Below, piece by piece: positions 11,298 through 23,100 of a DNA stretch of 64,000 bases. The translations under genes were made by a program, and so were the position numbers. Every line of letters begins with the position of its first letter. Position 1 is the stretch's first letter. Below the pieces are notes generated by a model. That model worked only from the letters and a program-made list of their open reading frames with translations. It was not told the origin of the DNA and made no database searches. Source of the stretch: Antedon bifida (lineage: Eukaryota > Echinodermata > Crinoidea > Comatulida > Antedonidae); NCBI GenBank assembly GCA_963402885.1, contig OY727094.1:3660501-3724500 (forward strand). The letters run 5' to 3'.

Positions 11298-11548
11298 TTG
11301 CTAGATTGCAATCAAACAAGGTACTTTATGATAACACTTTCTGAGTAATGCAGCTTATGTTATGAATGATGTGGTACTGTTGCAAATCTGTATAAGCGCC
11401 GATCATTATGAATAAAAGTTCAATATACCTTACCATGGTGAGTCAGGCTGGGCATGATGAACATTTCAGAATTTATTATTAGCTGCAAAATTCTTCTGGT
11501 GATTCAATTTATTTCCAACATACAGGATAATAAATACAATGAAGAACC

Positions 11549-12180
11549 ATGTGTGATTCCGAACTAGAGGAAAAGATGGTGGGAATCTTTAAGGGGAGGG
11601 AGGAAGACCTGCACGCACAAGTAACAATCGTCCCGTCTTTCTCATCCATTTTCGAGCGCTGGCCGCCATGGCCAGACTCGTGGGGGTGGCAACTTTCACG
11701 GTCCCCGACAAAAAGGGGAGGAAGCGGCGTCCTGACCCAGTGCCAGCAACCCCGTCCCTACCGTGCGCGTTTGACACACATTTCCATCCTGACCAGTTAT
11801 TTTCTGCCCTGGGGCTGCCGCCAATTTACCAGCTATGCCGGGAAAGGGAGGCAGACCCTGTCAAGCCAGTGGACCCAAAGGTCACTGTTTTGGGGCCTAA
11901 TCGCGGTCTTCTGTGATCCACCCACTTACCTGTCCCCTAGGGAGATTAATCTAATACAGGCCCCGTCCCACAACCATGTGTCGATTGAGCTGCACCTGAC
12001 GAGCATGGTATTGCCGGGAGAGTTTGCAGCATTTCGGGGGTTGGCCCAGAACCTGAGGGTTCGGGCACTGGGAGAGGTGAGGCTGTACCATCACCGACTG
12101 GCCCCGACAAGATCAGCTCCTGGAGCGGATATTGCGTGAGTGTTTCTGTCCCCTGCGCCATCACGTGCTGACCTTGGGGG
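11549..12180 (+). pseudogene. Frameshifted TatD-like metal-dependent hydrolase relic
   Basis: TatD-family proteins are TIM-barrel metal-dependent nucleases. In one frame (from about 11668) the sequence reads CAFDTHFHPDQL, the metal-binding HxH motif at the start of the fold. A second frame carries AVFCDPPTYLS and then FAAFRGLAQNLRVRALGEV, matching the family segment before the second metal ligand. A third frame (from about 12084) continues TDWPRQDQLLERILREC, the usual D..RQ..LL helix. Homology thus crosses three frames, so at least two frameshifts break it, and the barrel's second half is missing. The stretch is clearly more GC-rich than its surroundings, suggesting a recent arrival or a multicopy family such as the TATDN2-like expansions of marine invertebrates. 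Family is inferred from motifs only. Confidence 0.6.
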
Positions 12181-12369
12181 GTGGGGAGAGAGATGGTGTA
12201 CGGGATTGGACCAGTATTCTTGTATACAAGACAAGGAGAAAAGACTATAATTTTTTTTTTTTCAAATTATTTATTAAAAGTACTTTTAACAACCACCATA
12301 CTTGGTATTAACTTTGCAGTGAGTTATGTTTGTTTAAACCTGAGACAACATTGTCTCAGTTTAAACTAA

Positions 12370-14591
12370 CTTATTGTTACATTGATAACACGGCTACTAA
12401 TACTAAAAAATATTGCATTTACCATTGACTGGGTGGTGTACATAAATAACAAAATACTTGCTAACAATAATGTTTAAAAAAATAATTTATGGGCATTTAA
12501 AAGAAGCATACGATCTTAATAATATATTCTAGGTTGCCCTTGTTATTGTTTATTACAGTGATCTTATTAAAAAATAAAAATGATAGTATTTTTGCTTTTT
12601 TCCAACCCCTAATAATTAAGCCTTATTTAGAAGTTCTATAGGCTAGAAGTTAGTAGCCAAGCCTAGAAGTGTTTATATTTAACAGTTACACATTTTAATT
12701 ACTGTGTATGACCAAGTATTATAGTCCCATGGGGCCTGTGTATGAAATTTAGTGAAAATTAGGGGGTGGGAAAATAGTGTTTTTTACTCAAATAATAGTA
12801 CTTTGCTACTCCTAATTAAGCCTTATTTAGGCTAGTAGTTAGCCAAGTCTAGTAATGTTTATATTAAAGAGTTACACATTTCAATTACTGTGTATGACCG
12901 AGTATAGTCCCATGGGCCTGTGTATGAAATTTAGTGAAAATTAGGGGGTGGGAAAATACTTGCATTACCAGTGGAATTTAGCCTAAATTAAGGGATGAGA
13001 TTATATTCAAGCATAGGATTATACTATGTTTATATATGGTGTAATTGGGAAACAAATATTTTAAAAATGATACACCAACGTAGATGAAAGACGTCTTTAC
13101 CTAACTTAAGTACATGTTCAATGTAAATACCCCGAGATGAGCAGTAAAGCTTCACAATCTTATAATACTGTACAAAACAAATGAGACACCAAAACACACA
13201 TTTTCACGTAAATCAAAGGCAATTGAAACTTTGAAAGCATAAGTGTGAGGCAGTGGTAATGTTAAGTCGAGCCTAAACAATTCTGCTGCAAATATTGTTA
13301 ATAATATTTAAAGAATTTTACATAAAATAAATATTTAAATTTAAAAAAAGTGATTAGTAAACCAGACTAAACCATTTAAACCTAAGGTAAGTATTGGAAT
13401 TTGCTATAAAAGCAATGTTAAATTACTCAAAAGTTACTTTTTGTCCCAAAGTTTCCCTCTTAATAGGGGTTCTACTGTTATTTTACTGTAGCAGTCAAAT
13501 TTACCAAAAATACCAAAACTTGTCCAAAACCGTAACATCTTACCAGTTTCTTAGCCACCGATTATCATATGCTGGTTATTTATTTGACCCTAAAATATGG
13601 AAATATTTTGTTTATCTCAAAGCCGTAGCGAGAGGTTAAACACACGAGGCAAAGATGCTTTAAATATAATTATATAAAATATGACTATCTCTGCTGGGGA
13701 ATTGGGGTGGGTAGTGAAAATTGACAAGGTGAGCACCATGTCTGCCTCATGCTGGTTACGGCCCTGCATCTTCTAGGAAAAATGTAAATTACCCTGAAAT
13801 TGTAGCTGTTATTTAAACAAAACAACAAATTTATGCATAAATCCAGGGATAGTATTAATATGACCCAAACAAATAAAAACACTTTTATCGTCATCATAAT
13901 CTTTATACTAGTGACTTTGCATGGCTCGTACTTCCATAAATTAGACGCATCACGCTTTAGAATTTGATGTTTAGGCCCATCACATGCAGCTGCTCAGTAG
14001 GAATTCTGTTTATGTTTTTGAAATACCTTAGTATTTTAAACATGTTAATTAAATAGTTAATTAATTAAATAGTTAAAGCTGTTTTATAAAAACAAATCAT
14101 AATACAGTAATTGTTTAAGTTTAATTAAAATTATTTTCCCTCCAGATTATTCCTCTAAATCAAAAATTTCCCCCAGCAAATTGTTTTTAATCAGGGTATA
14201 AACTGATATGGAATCAAATCATAATATTGTACAGTATTGTAAAAAAAAGTTTAAATAAAATTAATTTTTCCTTCAGATTTTTCCTCCAAATCAAAAATTT
14301 ACCCAAAAAATTATGTTTTTAATGAGGATGCAAGTTTATATTGAATCAACAAAATAAAAAATGGTTAATTTGCATAAATCTTCTGTTGCACTGTACGAAA
14401 AATATATGAATATTGATATGAGTATGTGTTCAAGGTGGGAGATCTAATTAAAAACAAAAAAACAACCAACAAATGATATTTCCCAGTTTCAATGAATTTC
14501 CTCCGCTTAAAGGAGTCACAAACAGTATTTAAAATTTTGGTTTTTATCAAATACAACAAATATAAAGACACACACTTACATAAATCTGGTC
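12370..14591. other. Intergenic region between RAD1 and MLEC
   Basis: AT-rich DNA with no supportable exon. It holds a tandem duplication at 12600-12960 and, at 13457-13492, a fragment with GGGGTTCTACTGTTATTTTA like the stretch near 22130-22180. The MLEC 3' UTR must lie at its right end; minus-strand ATTAAA motifs occur near 14310 and 14186. Confidence 0.5.
12600..12960 (+). repeat. Tandem duplication, about 190 bp, two copies
   Basis: Copy one (about 12600-12780) and copy two (about 12806-12960) share AATTAAGCCTTATTTAG, GTTACACATTT, AATTACTGTGTATGACC, TATAGTCCCATGG and GAAAATTAGGGGGTGGGAAA. Small indels separate them. The TATAGTCCCA...GGGGGTGGG part belongs to the dispersed repeat seen at 5516 and 21110. 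Confidence 0.7.
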
Positions 14592-17500
14592 TCAAAGTCG
14601 ACACAGACAAAACAACGAAGGAATGAAAAGACCAATTGCAATTAAAATGGGAAATAGAAGACTACTTTCGTTTGATGAATAAGGATCTACTGTTTTTGGA
14701 CCTGAGGGTATGTTTGAAGGAATTTTAGTATTTTGTTTTCTTTCTTCTGTTCTTTCATCATCGTCTTCGTCCTCATCGTCGTCAAATGAGCCTAAATTGT
14801 CTTCTTTTCCTGGTATGGGGGGCAGTTTGGGCACATCTGAAAAACAAGGTAGTACAACATAGTTTGATTTTGTTAATAGTCAACCGATTCTCAGTTCTGT
14901 ATCTCCACATATGACAATATTGTCCAGTATCATAAGAAAATTCCATAATACTGTACACATGTGATTCCTGTATCATAGAATCATCTATGATACAGGTGGC
15001 ACATGTGATTCTTGTATCATAGAAGGTTAGCATCTATGATACAGTATCACATGTGAAACACATGAGATGCTGTATCACAGAATTTGCCTGGATACATTCA
15101 TGTAAAGTACAGAGAATTGTCTGCAATGGTTCATGTCATTGTAATTGTATCTTGATAGTTTATTATTTCTTACAGTCCGTGCTTGAATGGTTTTGGCATA
15201 TATCAAATACTTATACTTTTGGCATATAATATTTATCTGTTTTTCTCTTAGCAATAACAGAATACAGATGTGCAATTATGCCTTTATTAACGCATTATGG
15301 TAGTTTCATGATCACTAAGTAACTCTCATATCTCTATAACTGCCAGGCCACATGATTTGATTATTTCATGTCATTGTTTTGTATCAATAATACTCACCGT
15401 CCTCCGTTCCTTTCATTACGACGATTGCATTAATTTTAGGGTTATCATAGATGCCCTAAAAGGAAAAAAATACATTGTAATTTGTAAGTTTACCAAAACA
15501 TGGTCAAAATAGCTGTTTTATATAATTAGTTCATTAAAATTGTGTGAATTTTCATCAATACAAAGCAAGAAAATCTCCCATTGCCAACAAAACAGACAAT
15601 ATGACAAGAGAACGCAGACAAAGAAGTAAAGCTCTGTCTACACAAACAAGTTTGCCTAAATAGAGTAGTGATTATGACATCATCATGTCCATATATGGGC
15701 ACACCACAGTTTTTTGTGACATAAAGTTTGATAGTGTAGACAAAGCTTTACATTCAAGAGTCAAAGTATTTATTCTAAAATGGGATAATTACAATGATAA
15801 TGACATTTCAATCAATGAACATTTTAAGAATTAAGAAACCTGAAACGAAGAGTCTATAGAAGGATTACACGCTTCACTGAACACATTCTTTCCATTGGAA
15901 AAAAACCATGGAATTAGTAACTCTTCTGTGGACAAATTGAATGTTAGTGTGTACTAAAGTACTCTGTGGCAGTGTAAGAGAGTGCAAGGTACAGTTTAAT
16001 TCTGACAAAAATCATTGAGAAGGAAATAAACTAAAATAATAGTATGCTTTATTTTAAAAATGTATAGGCCTTGTTTTAATCTTATAATCTGCATAATGTT
16101 GTTATGTATCGAGGATTCAACAAATCAAATCGAAAGTCAAACAATTAAATGAACTAAATACTTTTATGGAAAGAAACAAAAACAATATGAAACCAAGTAA
16201 TGTTGATTATTGATACTGTGAAATGTTATTACTATTGTTTTGTTTAAATGTACAACAAAGTAAGCACTATACCTAAAGTACATAACTATTATTACATATA
16301 AAACAATATAATACTGTTTTATTAAATTAATAAGAGAGAAGCCTAGATTAGTGATAGCACACTGCTTTCCTCTACAGTAACTACAAAATATAGCAAAAGT
16401 CCAACAATAAAAATTATACACATTTTAAATTACACAAACCGAAAGTGATGTTTACATGGACAAACCAACATTTTCCCCATGACGCCCCAAAAATGAATGG
16501 TGAGGTATGCATAGGCGTACTTGCTCACCTGAGACGATACCACAATCTTGGAGGTGTGGATTTTATTAATTTTCGAGTTATGTTCTCCTTTGGTGGTGAA
16601 AGGCCTTAGTCTGTTTATCCAGGTAAGCAAAGCACGAAATAGACTACATACCTTAACAAATTCGACTGAAAGTGAGCTTCCAATGGTTGAAGCTTCCCCC
16701 TTCACTGTTAATTTACCCTTGCTAACTGAGAATGGAATGATTTCATCGTGTGCGGTACCTCTGCCAACCTTGTTGTAAATATCTAGATCTGTCACAATAT
16801 TATGTTGTCCGTTCATTCGAACGTTAAACACCTGTTGAAAAATAATAAACAATTAAGATTAACAAAAAGCTAGTCAACCCGCCGAATACAGGACACTCTT
16901 GTACAGCGCTGGCCTTATATCTGTTTTTAATACTAAAAAAAGAATTTGGAACCTTTTGGAACCTTTTGGACTTCAAGAAAAGTTTGATTTTGGGAGAATT
17001 GAGTATTATTGAATGTCGTCATTCTAGATGTCGGATTTTCTCGACATTGGTGGCTGGATGACGTTTTCGATTGTCGGATTTTCTCGACATTGGTAACATG
17101 TTCAAAAAAATTTAGAATTAATGCTTTTGAATTTTGGCACGTTTAAGAACAGTACACATACTATAGTTCAGCTACTACGGAACTGCATGTCTAGGTAAGG
17201 TATAAAAATGGAATATTGCTGGGTTAAAATTAAGACAAAAAATAAAACAATTTGAGTCTGGGAATTAACATACTGTTAATAAATAAAAAGTTGACATGAT
17301 GAGTTCAATATCTTGGCTATAAGCTATATTGATATTTAACAAGCTATATTGATATTTAACAAGCTGTAAAATATACTGGTATTTTTTGTTAATTATACCA
17401 GTCTTAAATTTGTGGTTTGTGTTACAATTCCGATTAATCTGTTCATTCTAAAGCTCTATCTACACTATCAAACTTTATGTGACAAAAAAAATATGATGTG

Positions 17501-19023
17501 CCCATATAATACGGCCATGATGATGTCATATCACTACCATATTTGGGCAAATCACAAACTAGTTTGATAGTGTAGACAGAGCTTTAGAACAAATTCAACA
17601 TCGAAAACAAAGCTACTTTTTACTGTAATTTGTGTAAAATTATCTGCAGCTGAAATATTAATTAAATAATTAGATACCTGAGATGCATTATAGTTTACAA
17701 TTTACTATCCTAGTTAATTATTGAATCTACGAATTATTTTGTTTGAACAATTGACAAACAAGTGATTAAATTATAAAGCTGCCAACCACATTATCAAAAG
17801 ATTGCAGATGTTTGAACAAATTGAAAATAAACAGAAATTTATTTGAATAAATTAAGTCTCATTTGAAATATTAAAATTAACTATTATTAACTAAAAAAGC
17901 CCATTTTCATATTGTTTTCTAAGACACAAAAAAGTTAATTTAAGTTTTTTTTCTGAAAACTAATATGTTATAACTAATAGTTTAATTGATAAACATATGG
18001 ATGAAATGTACTACAGTATGATATGAGTGATATGATACACTTGGGAGTGTTATTGCAATATTGGGTGATTTCATAGGGAAGTAAATTGATAATTAATATT
18101 GTGAACATTCAGATGGCACATTTAATTTTATATTTAATTCTACACAGCATGATTGTAAATTACTAGAATATAATTGTATGTTTAATTAATCAAATAAATT
18201 CACTTTAAATCATACATTTATGTTGCAATTTAGTTTTTTAACTGCAGCTGTGTTAAAAGAGAAAGAAATTAATAACATTTTCATTAATCAATAACAATAA
18301 AAGAAAAATTAAATATGTTTTATTACTTTTATTTACTTTTTTTAATACAGTTTGATACTGCAAAAGGCATAGAATATTGGGAGAATAAGGTTTATCGCAA
18401 ATAGCGTGCGCGACGAGTATGTACGTGATTTGTTGTTTTTACGTACGCGTCATGACGTTTGCTCCCAAACCCTTCCAATCCCAGCATGCATTGTGAAATG
18501 ATGTTCATCGTGAATTCAAGCTATTTGCGATAAACCTTATGTCATGAAGACTCACATAGGCCTACATTAAAGAACTGCTAAAAAGGTATATTTTTATATA
18601 CAGCTAGCTAGTATGGTATACTATTACTATAATGTATAAAATTAATAATTATTAATATTATTTATTTTTATTATTTACCTTTTGCATTGATGCTGCAAAA
18701 TAAACTTCACAAAACTTTAAAATAAGAACATAACGGCCATCCTCTTTTAGAGGAATATCATAGCCAAATGTTTCATCGTGGTATCGCTCTGTTTGATACA
18801 AAATCATATCTTCAGGCCTCACTCGACTTATCTGCATATTTCGACCGTAGTCCGATACTATACCGGTTGAGAGCGTGTCTTCGTTGTATCGAATGCCGTT
18901 CTCATCTGTGTGAGCCTGGCCTCCAGAATTTACTGCAAATATTACCTTTCCTATAGCTAAAACCTGACATAATAATAAACATTGCAACAATATGCAAAAC
19001 ATTATTTGCATATTATGACCCAT
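14592..19023 (-). CDS. MLEC: Malectin, ER carbohydrate-binding protein
   Basis: Malectin is a type I membrane lectin of the endoplasmic reticulum that binds diglucosylated high-mannose N-glycans early in glycoprotein quality control. Four minus-strand exons join in phase: 19023-18679, 16831-16652, 15455-15398, 14836-14592, predicting 275 residues. A hydrophobic signal peptide (about residues 7-24) is followed by the malectin fold: [79 protein letters not shown] and GTEDDVPKLP. An Asp/Glu-rich linker (about 205-225) precedes a C-terminal membrane segment [20 protein letters not shown] ending at the stop, as in vertebrate malectin. Length is a little below the human protein (292). The start ATG is the only one in exon 1 preceding the signal peptide. 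The gene is head-to-head with TYW1. Confidence 0.96.
14955..15085. repeat. Nested palindromes in MLEC intron 3
   Basis: ACATGTGATTC.TGTATCATA occurs twice, and each copy faces its complement CTATGATACAG; a final CACATGTGAAACACATGAGA closes the cluster. The arrangement is a run of interleaved inverted repeats that could fold into several hairpins. It matches no other repeat in the window. Confidence 0.55.
15628..15750. mobile_element. Palindromic MITE copy 5
   Basis: Both ends are present (AAAGCTCTGTCTACAC and GTGTAGACAAAGCTTT), but about 20 bp of the left arm after the terminal repeat is lost. It lies in MLEC intron 2. Confidence 0.75.
17450..17585. mobile_element. Palindromic MITE copy 6
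   Basis: Complete ends AAAGCTCTATCTACACTATC and GATAGTGTAGACAGAGCTTT. The right arm lacks the usual poly(T) stretch. It lies in MLEC intron 1. Confidence 0.8.
18385..18540. mobile_element. 156-bp MITE with perfect 21-bp terminal inverted repeats
   Basis: The first 21 bp (18385-18405), ending TAAGGTTTATCGCAAATAGC, are repeated exactly in reverse complement at 18520-18540. The inside is GC-richer, with ACGTACGCGTCATGACG. Perfect ends suggest recent insertion. No other copy is seen in the window. It lies in MLEC intron 1, about 140 bp downstream of exon 1. The flanks do not give a clear target duplication. Confidence 0.8.
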
Positions 19024-19497
19024 CTTACAAGTATAATAAACAAAATTAACAAGATAACAGTGAGTGTTTACGTCGAGAAATCCACCGGTCGGTCGCGAAT
19101 CAGATTAGGCCACACAACACATGTAAGGTTAAAGGTGAAATAAACAATTTAAAAAGTTTTTACTTATAAAAGATAAGAAACAATATTTATATGCTACTTA
19201 AACTAATTTATAAAGATAACAAAAATATAAATCATATAAAATATTATTTTAAACAAATTCTTGAAATCTAGATCTGCATGAAAATAAAACAAATGTTTAG
19301 CTAATTTCTTATTAATTTCCCACCAGCCATTGTTACAAAATGTCAGCCTCCGTCGTCGAGGGGTGGTCAGTTTGGCTGTCAACATTAATTGTTTTACTTG
19401 ATAGTGTAGGGTATGCAAATGCACAAGGTATTATAATGAAAATACAACGATTTTGTTTAAACTTGAATTGATGAATAGGTTTTCCGTATACATTTTC

Positions 19498-19640
19498 TAG
19501 ACCTCTAGGCTAGCTAGGCCTAGCCTAGGCCTAGGCCTAGCTAGAGAGTGGCTAGCCTCGCATAGTATAGCCTCTAGGTAGGGGCCTAGCTAGTAGGCAT
19601 GTAGGATCCGGCCCTAGCTAGTATCGTAGGCATTTAGACA
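19498..19640. repeat. CTAG/GGCCTA-rich patch
   Basis: GGCTAGCTAGGCCTAGCCTA, GGCCTAGGCCTAGCTAGAG and similar words fill about 140 bp. They are largely self-complementary. The same vocabulary appears in RAD1 intron 1, so this is a genome-wide simple-sequence habit, not a gene-specific site. Confidence 0.5.
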
Positions 19641-19716
19641 TGGGATGATTTGCCTAGCAAGGCCCTTATTAGTAAGTAGACTGGGCTAGGCCAATTCGGT
19701 CTAGTTTTATCTCCTG

Positions 19717-20115
19717 ATTTTTTACATGTTTTCATACCCGCATACGATAACTAGGCCTAGCCTAGTTTAAGTTCTATTTATTTATTTATTTGCTGTTAGC
19801 CGAAACTGTTCAAATTCATTTCAATGTAAATATTTGTTATATGTTTACAAATGACAATAAATTTACTTGACTTGAAAAACTATGGGAAATCTTAAGAGGA
19901 AAGCATAATTCAGCGCTATTTGTACTAAACTATGATTGGTCCATGGAGGTATAAAATTAGATTATTATTAGATAATTTTATACCTTCCATGATTGGTCAG
20001 TTAATACGAGGGCAATACACATGCATGCAGTAACAACTTAGGACATTCTTACCTTTAGTGATTCTTACCTTTAGTGGTAATAAATAAATCAGGCCTCTCA
20101 TTGCGGTGTGTTTTT
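19717..20115. repeat. Dispersed repeat split by two insertions
   Basis: This is a second copy of the repeat at 7490-7670. It is interrupted by a retroposon-like tail (about 19750-19878) and by a roughly 56-bp fold-back (19945-19992 plus flank). ATGATTGGTC is present on both sides of the fold-back, which suggests a target duplication. Confidence 0.5.
19750..19878 (+). mobile_element. Retroposon 3' tail inserted in a repeat
   Basis: TTATTTATTTATTTGCTGTT leads to AATGACAATAAATTTACTTG, then ACTTGAAAAA. The ending AATAAATTTACTTGACTTGA is a LINE-like 3' terminus. It is 5'-truncated and non-coding, and interrupts the repeat listed at 19717. Confidence 0.4.
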
Positions 20116-20199
20116 CTCCCAAGATTTCGCTGTAGATCTATGTCTTCAAACATACAGTAATGCAAACTTCTTTTCTTTTTTTTTTCTCTATCTTCAGAA

Positions 20200-23100
20200 A
20201 TGAATTTTGTTTTGTTTGGTTCTGTATGGGATGGATTTCCATGTGGGTATGCACTTGCCTTTATTATCGGGCTAGTGGGAGTATTGTGGTTTGTTGGCTG
20301 GAGAAATAAAGGAAATGTAAGAATAACAACTTTTTTTATAAATAACAATAAACAAAATTCTTTCATTTTCCTGTTTAATAAATCAAGTAAATGCTTTTGT
20401 TATGTGCATGAATCGTTCAAATTCAAAAATCTTAACACTTTCAAAGAAACTTTATATATCTTTACTTTTTGAAAATAAAAAATAGTAATCTATTACAATA
20501 ATGAACCCCAAGCAAATAAATAAAATAAAATTAATGAGTATTTTTTTAAAACATATTTTAGCATGATGAGAAAGAAGATACAACAAACAACAGAGAATCT
20601 GGAAGTGGTTGTGTAAAGATATTTTATGGTACACAAACCGGAACAGCCAAGGTAAAACCTGTTACTGCAACCAGAATCATATAATATAAATAACCCACAC
20701 TGCCAGGAAAAGATTATGGCATGATTCGAACCTGTAACTTTCCCTGATTGACCGTTAGACCATAGAAGAACCATAGCATTTCATTTCACAGGTTTATAAA
20801 CATTTTTTTTCATTCATTGTTTCCATATATTGAAAGAAAACTTTGTTTGTTTTTATATTTATTTTAGAAATTTTCAAATTTATTATCTGCTGCCATAAGT
20901 GATCAAGGTGTCTATCAAGAGGTCATTGACCTGAAGAACTTTGACCCAGAAAAACACATCTTAAATGAAGTTGAGGTATACAAAAAAATTTAATAATAAT
21001 AAATAATATGATTTTATTTTTCAATAATCAGCAGTTTTATTAGAGAGATTTAAGTTTCATTTTGTTGTATTCTCACTAATCATTACCATAGCGATGAACA
21101 ATACTGTATATCATCTGGTATAATCCAACCCACATGAAATTGGCTATAACAGGGGAAATTTCTTGTAAAAACTCATCTGAACTGGATAGAGAGACGCCTA
21201 CATCCAGATCAAAAGGACTATACTAGGACTATAAACGGGGATATGCCTGTTTGTGAAATCAGACATAAAGTAGGGGGTGGGATTAGACCCGAAGTGGGAT
21301 TATACTTGAGGATATAAGTAATAATAAGATTAACCTGTTCTATTAAATGATTAAATCTAGCGCTTGTAGTTACTACACAAGTACTACAATTAAAATTGTA
21401 ATTAATTGTTTGTTTGGCAAATTAATTGTTTTTGGATATAAGTATCCTTAGGACTGGGAGTGATTGAGGTTAAGACTTTAGTGAGAGTATATCTAATTAC
21501 GGTATGCAACCTTATTTAATTTAATTCTGCATTCACTATGCTTTATCTTTAGATCTTTGAGTTTAATGTTGATATTCATTTAATAAAAAATTAAAATAAG
21601 ACAAAATAAGATAATATAAACCTAAAATTACTTGCAATTGTTATTTAATCCTGTAATAAGGATCAATCAAACCTATCGCCAGTATTTATTAAATGTTCAG
21701 AGATGCTTGACAAAGTTACAGAAAATGTGTACAAGTGAGTTTTTAGCAATTTTTAAAAATTGACATTCTCTGATGTCCAATTACAGCAAATACGGTCTTT
21801 ATTTATGTTTTTAGGGTAATACTAATGTTCATATATTTGTGATATCTACGTACACTGACGGACAGCCCCCTGAAGGCGCTGTGTGGTTCTATAAATGGTT
21901 GGAAGAGTCAACTAATGACTTCAGGGTACAGAAGACCTTATTAAATGGTGTAAAATATGCTGTCTTTGGACTTGGTAATTCTGACTACAAGAATAACTAC
22001 AACTTTGTAAGTATGTGTGTTTCTCCGTACAGTATAATCCCTCCTTTTGGACACCTCTTTTCAGAGGCACATAAAAGTATAATATATGTTTTGCGATGGC
22101 CAACCTTATTCAGAGAACTCTCCTATTAAAGGGACACTCTGTTGCGTCCTGAGGGTGTTCCCTTAATAGTGGTTCTACTGTATTTGGTGATAGATGTGTA
22201 TATTTTTGCACCTTATTTTTTATTACCATAGGTAGGCAAAGGAATTGATAGAATGCTAAGTGACCTAAATGCAATGAGACTCATGAAGAAAGGTGATGGT
22301 AACGAAAATGAGACGGAAAGCAAACATGGAGGTAACTACAGTTTTTGTGCTTAGCTTACCCGAATAAACTGACATAAGCCTTTTCCTCCCGAGGAGTAAG
22401 CATATCTTGATAATAACAAAAACATTAAACACCCCTCCAGGACAATTGTCTGTGAGCCTGGATATTGTGTGGGCCCATAGACTTCCTTCTCCCTTGAAGG
22501 TTAAAATGTATCTGGTTTCTCCAGGTAAGAAAGGTTTGTGAAATTGAAATAGAGTATTTGGTTGTACCACTTAGCATGCCAATGTACCCTTAAAGCTCTG
22601 TCTACACTATCAAACTAATTTGACAAAAAAAGTGCCCTAATATGTTAGTGATATGCCAAAATATGGTAGTGATATACCCAAATATGGTAGTGATATATGG
22701 GCACATCACATTTTTTTGTTCAATGAAATTTGATAGTGTGTAGACAGGGCTTTAAGCTCTTTATTATGTTTATACTCATTTACTATCAGTTCATCACACG
22801 TACATAATAATGTTATGTTTCTTCTTAAAAGGAATTGAAGGTGATTTTGAAGCATGGAAATCTAAATTGTTGAATGTTATAATCCCAGTCGTGAAAGGAT
22901 TAACAGAACCAAAACAAATTAAAATCAAAGATAAATGTGAATGCAGCAAAGATAAAGGATGTTGTGAGAAGAAAAAGAAGAAAATGAATACAGAAGAGGA
23001 AGGACAGGGAGATGAAGAAGTGAGTTAATTCTTTTCTATCTATCCCCACAGAGATCTTGTTTTTAAAGAAGATTTCTCCAAAGTTTTGCTTATCAGTATA

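Larger units (their letters stand above)
19024..20199. promoter_or_regulatory. Shared upstream region of MLEC (-) and TYW1 (+)
   Basis: Start codons of the two genes are 1176 bp apart and face away from each other, so both promoters must lie here. The half next to MLEC contains GCGC-poor but CpG-bearing sequence (CCACCGGTCGGTCGCGAATC at about 19082). The half next to TYW1 is made of repeats: a CTAG-rich patch and an interrupted dispersed repeat. No TATA box or transcription start can be assigned. Confidence 0.4.

Noticed and set aside
11589-11777. Minus-strand frame over the GC-rich relic
   Set aside because: High GC gives long frames on both strands; the recognisable TatD motifs are on the plus strand.
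14840-15275. Minus-strand frames in MLEC intron 3
   Set aside because: They lie between two well-defined exons, cross the palindrome cluster and add nothing in phase to malectin.
16430-16852. 140-codon minus-strand frame taken as one protein
   Set aside because: Only 16831-16652 is the malectin exon; the rest reads through the GTATGT donor into intron 2.
21649-21740. Possible extra TYW1 exon in intron 3 (CCTGTAATAAGG to ACAAGTGAG)
   Set aside because: Exons 20868-20975 and 21815-22006 already join in phase, and no frame here resembles the flavodoxin domain.
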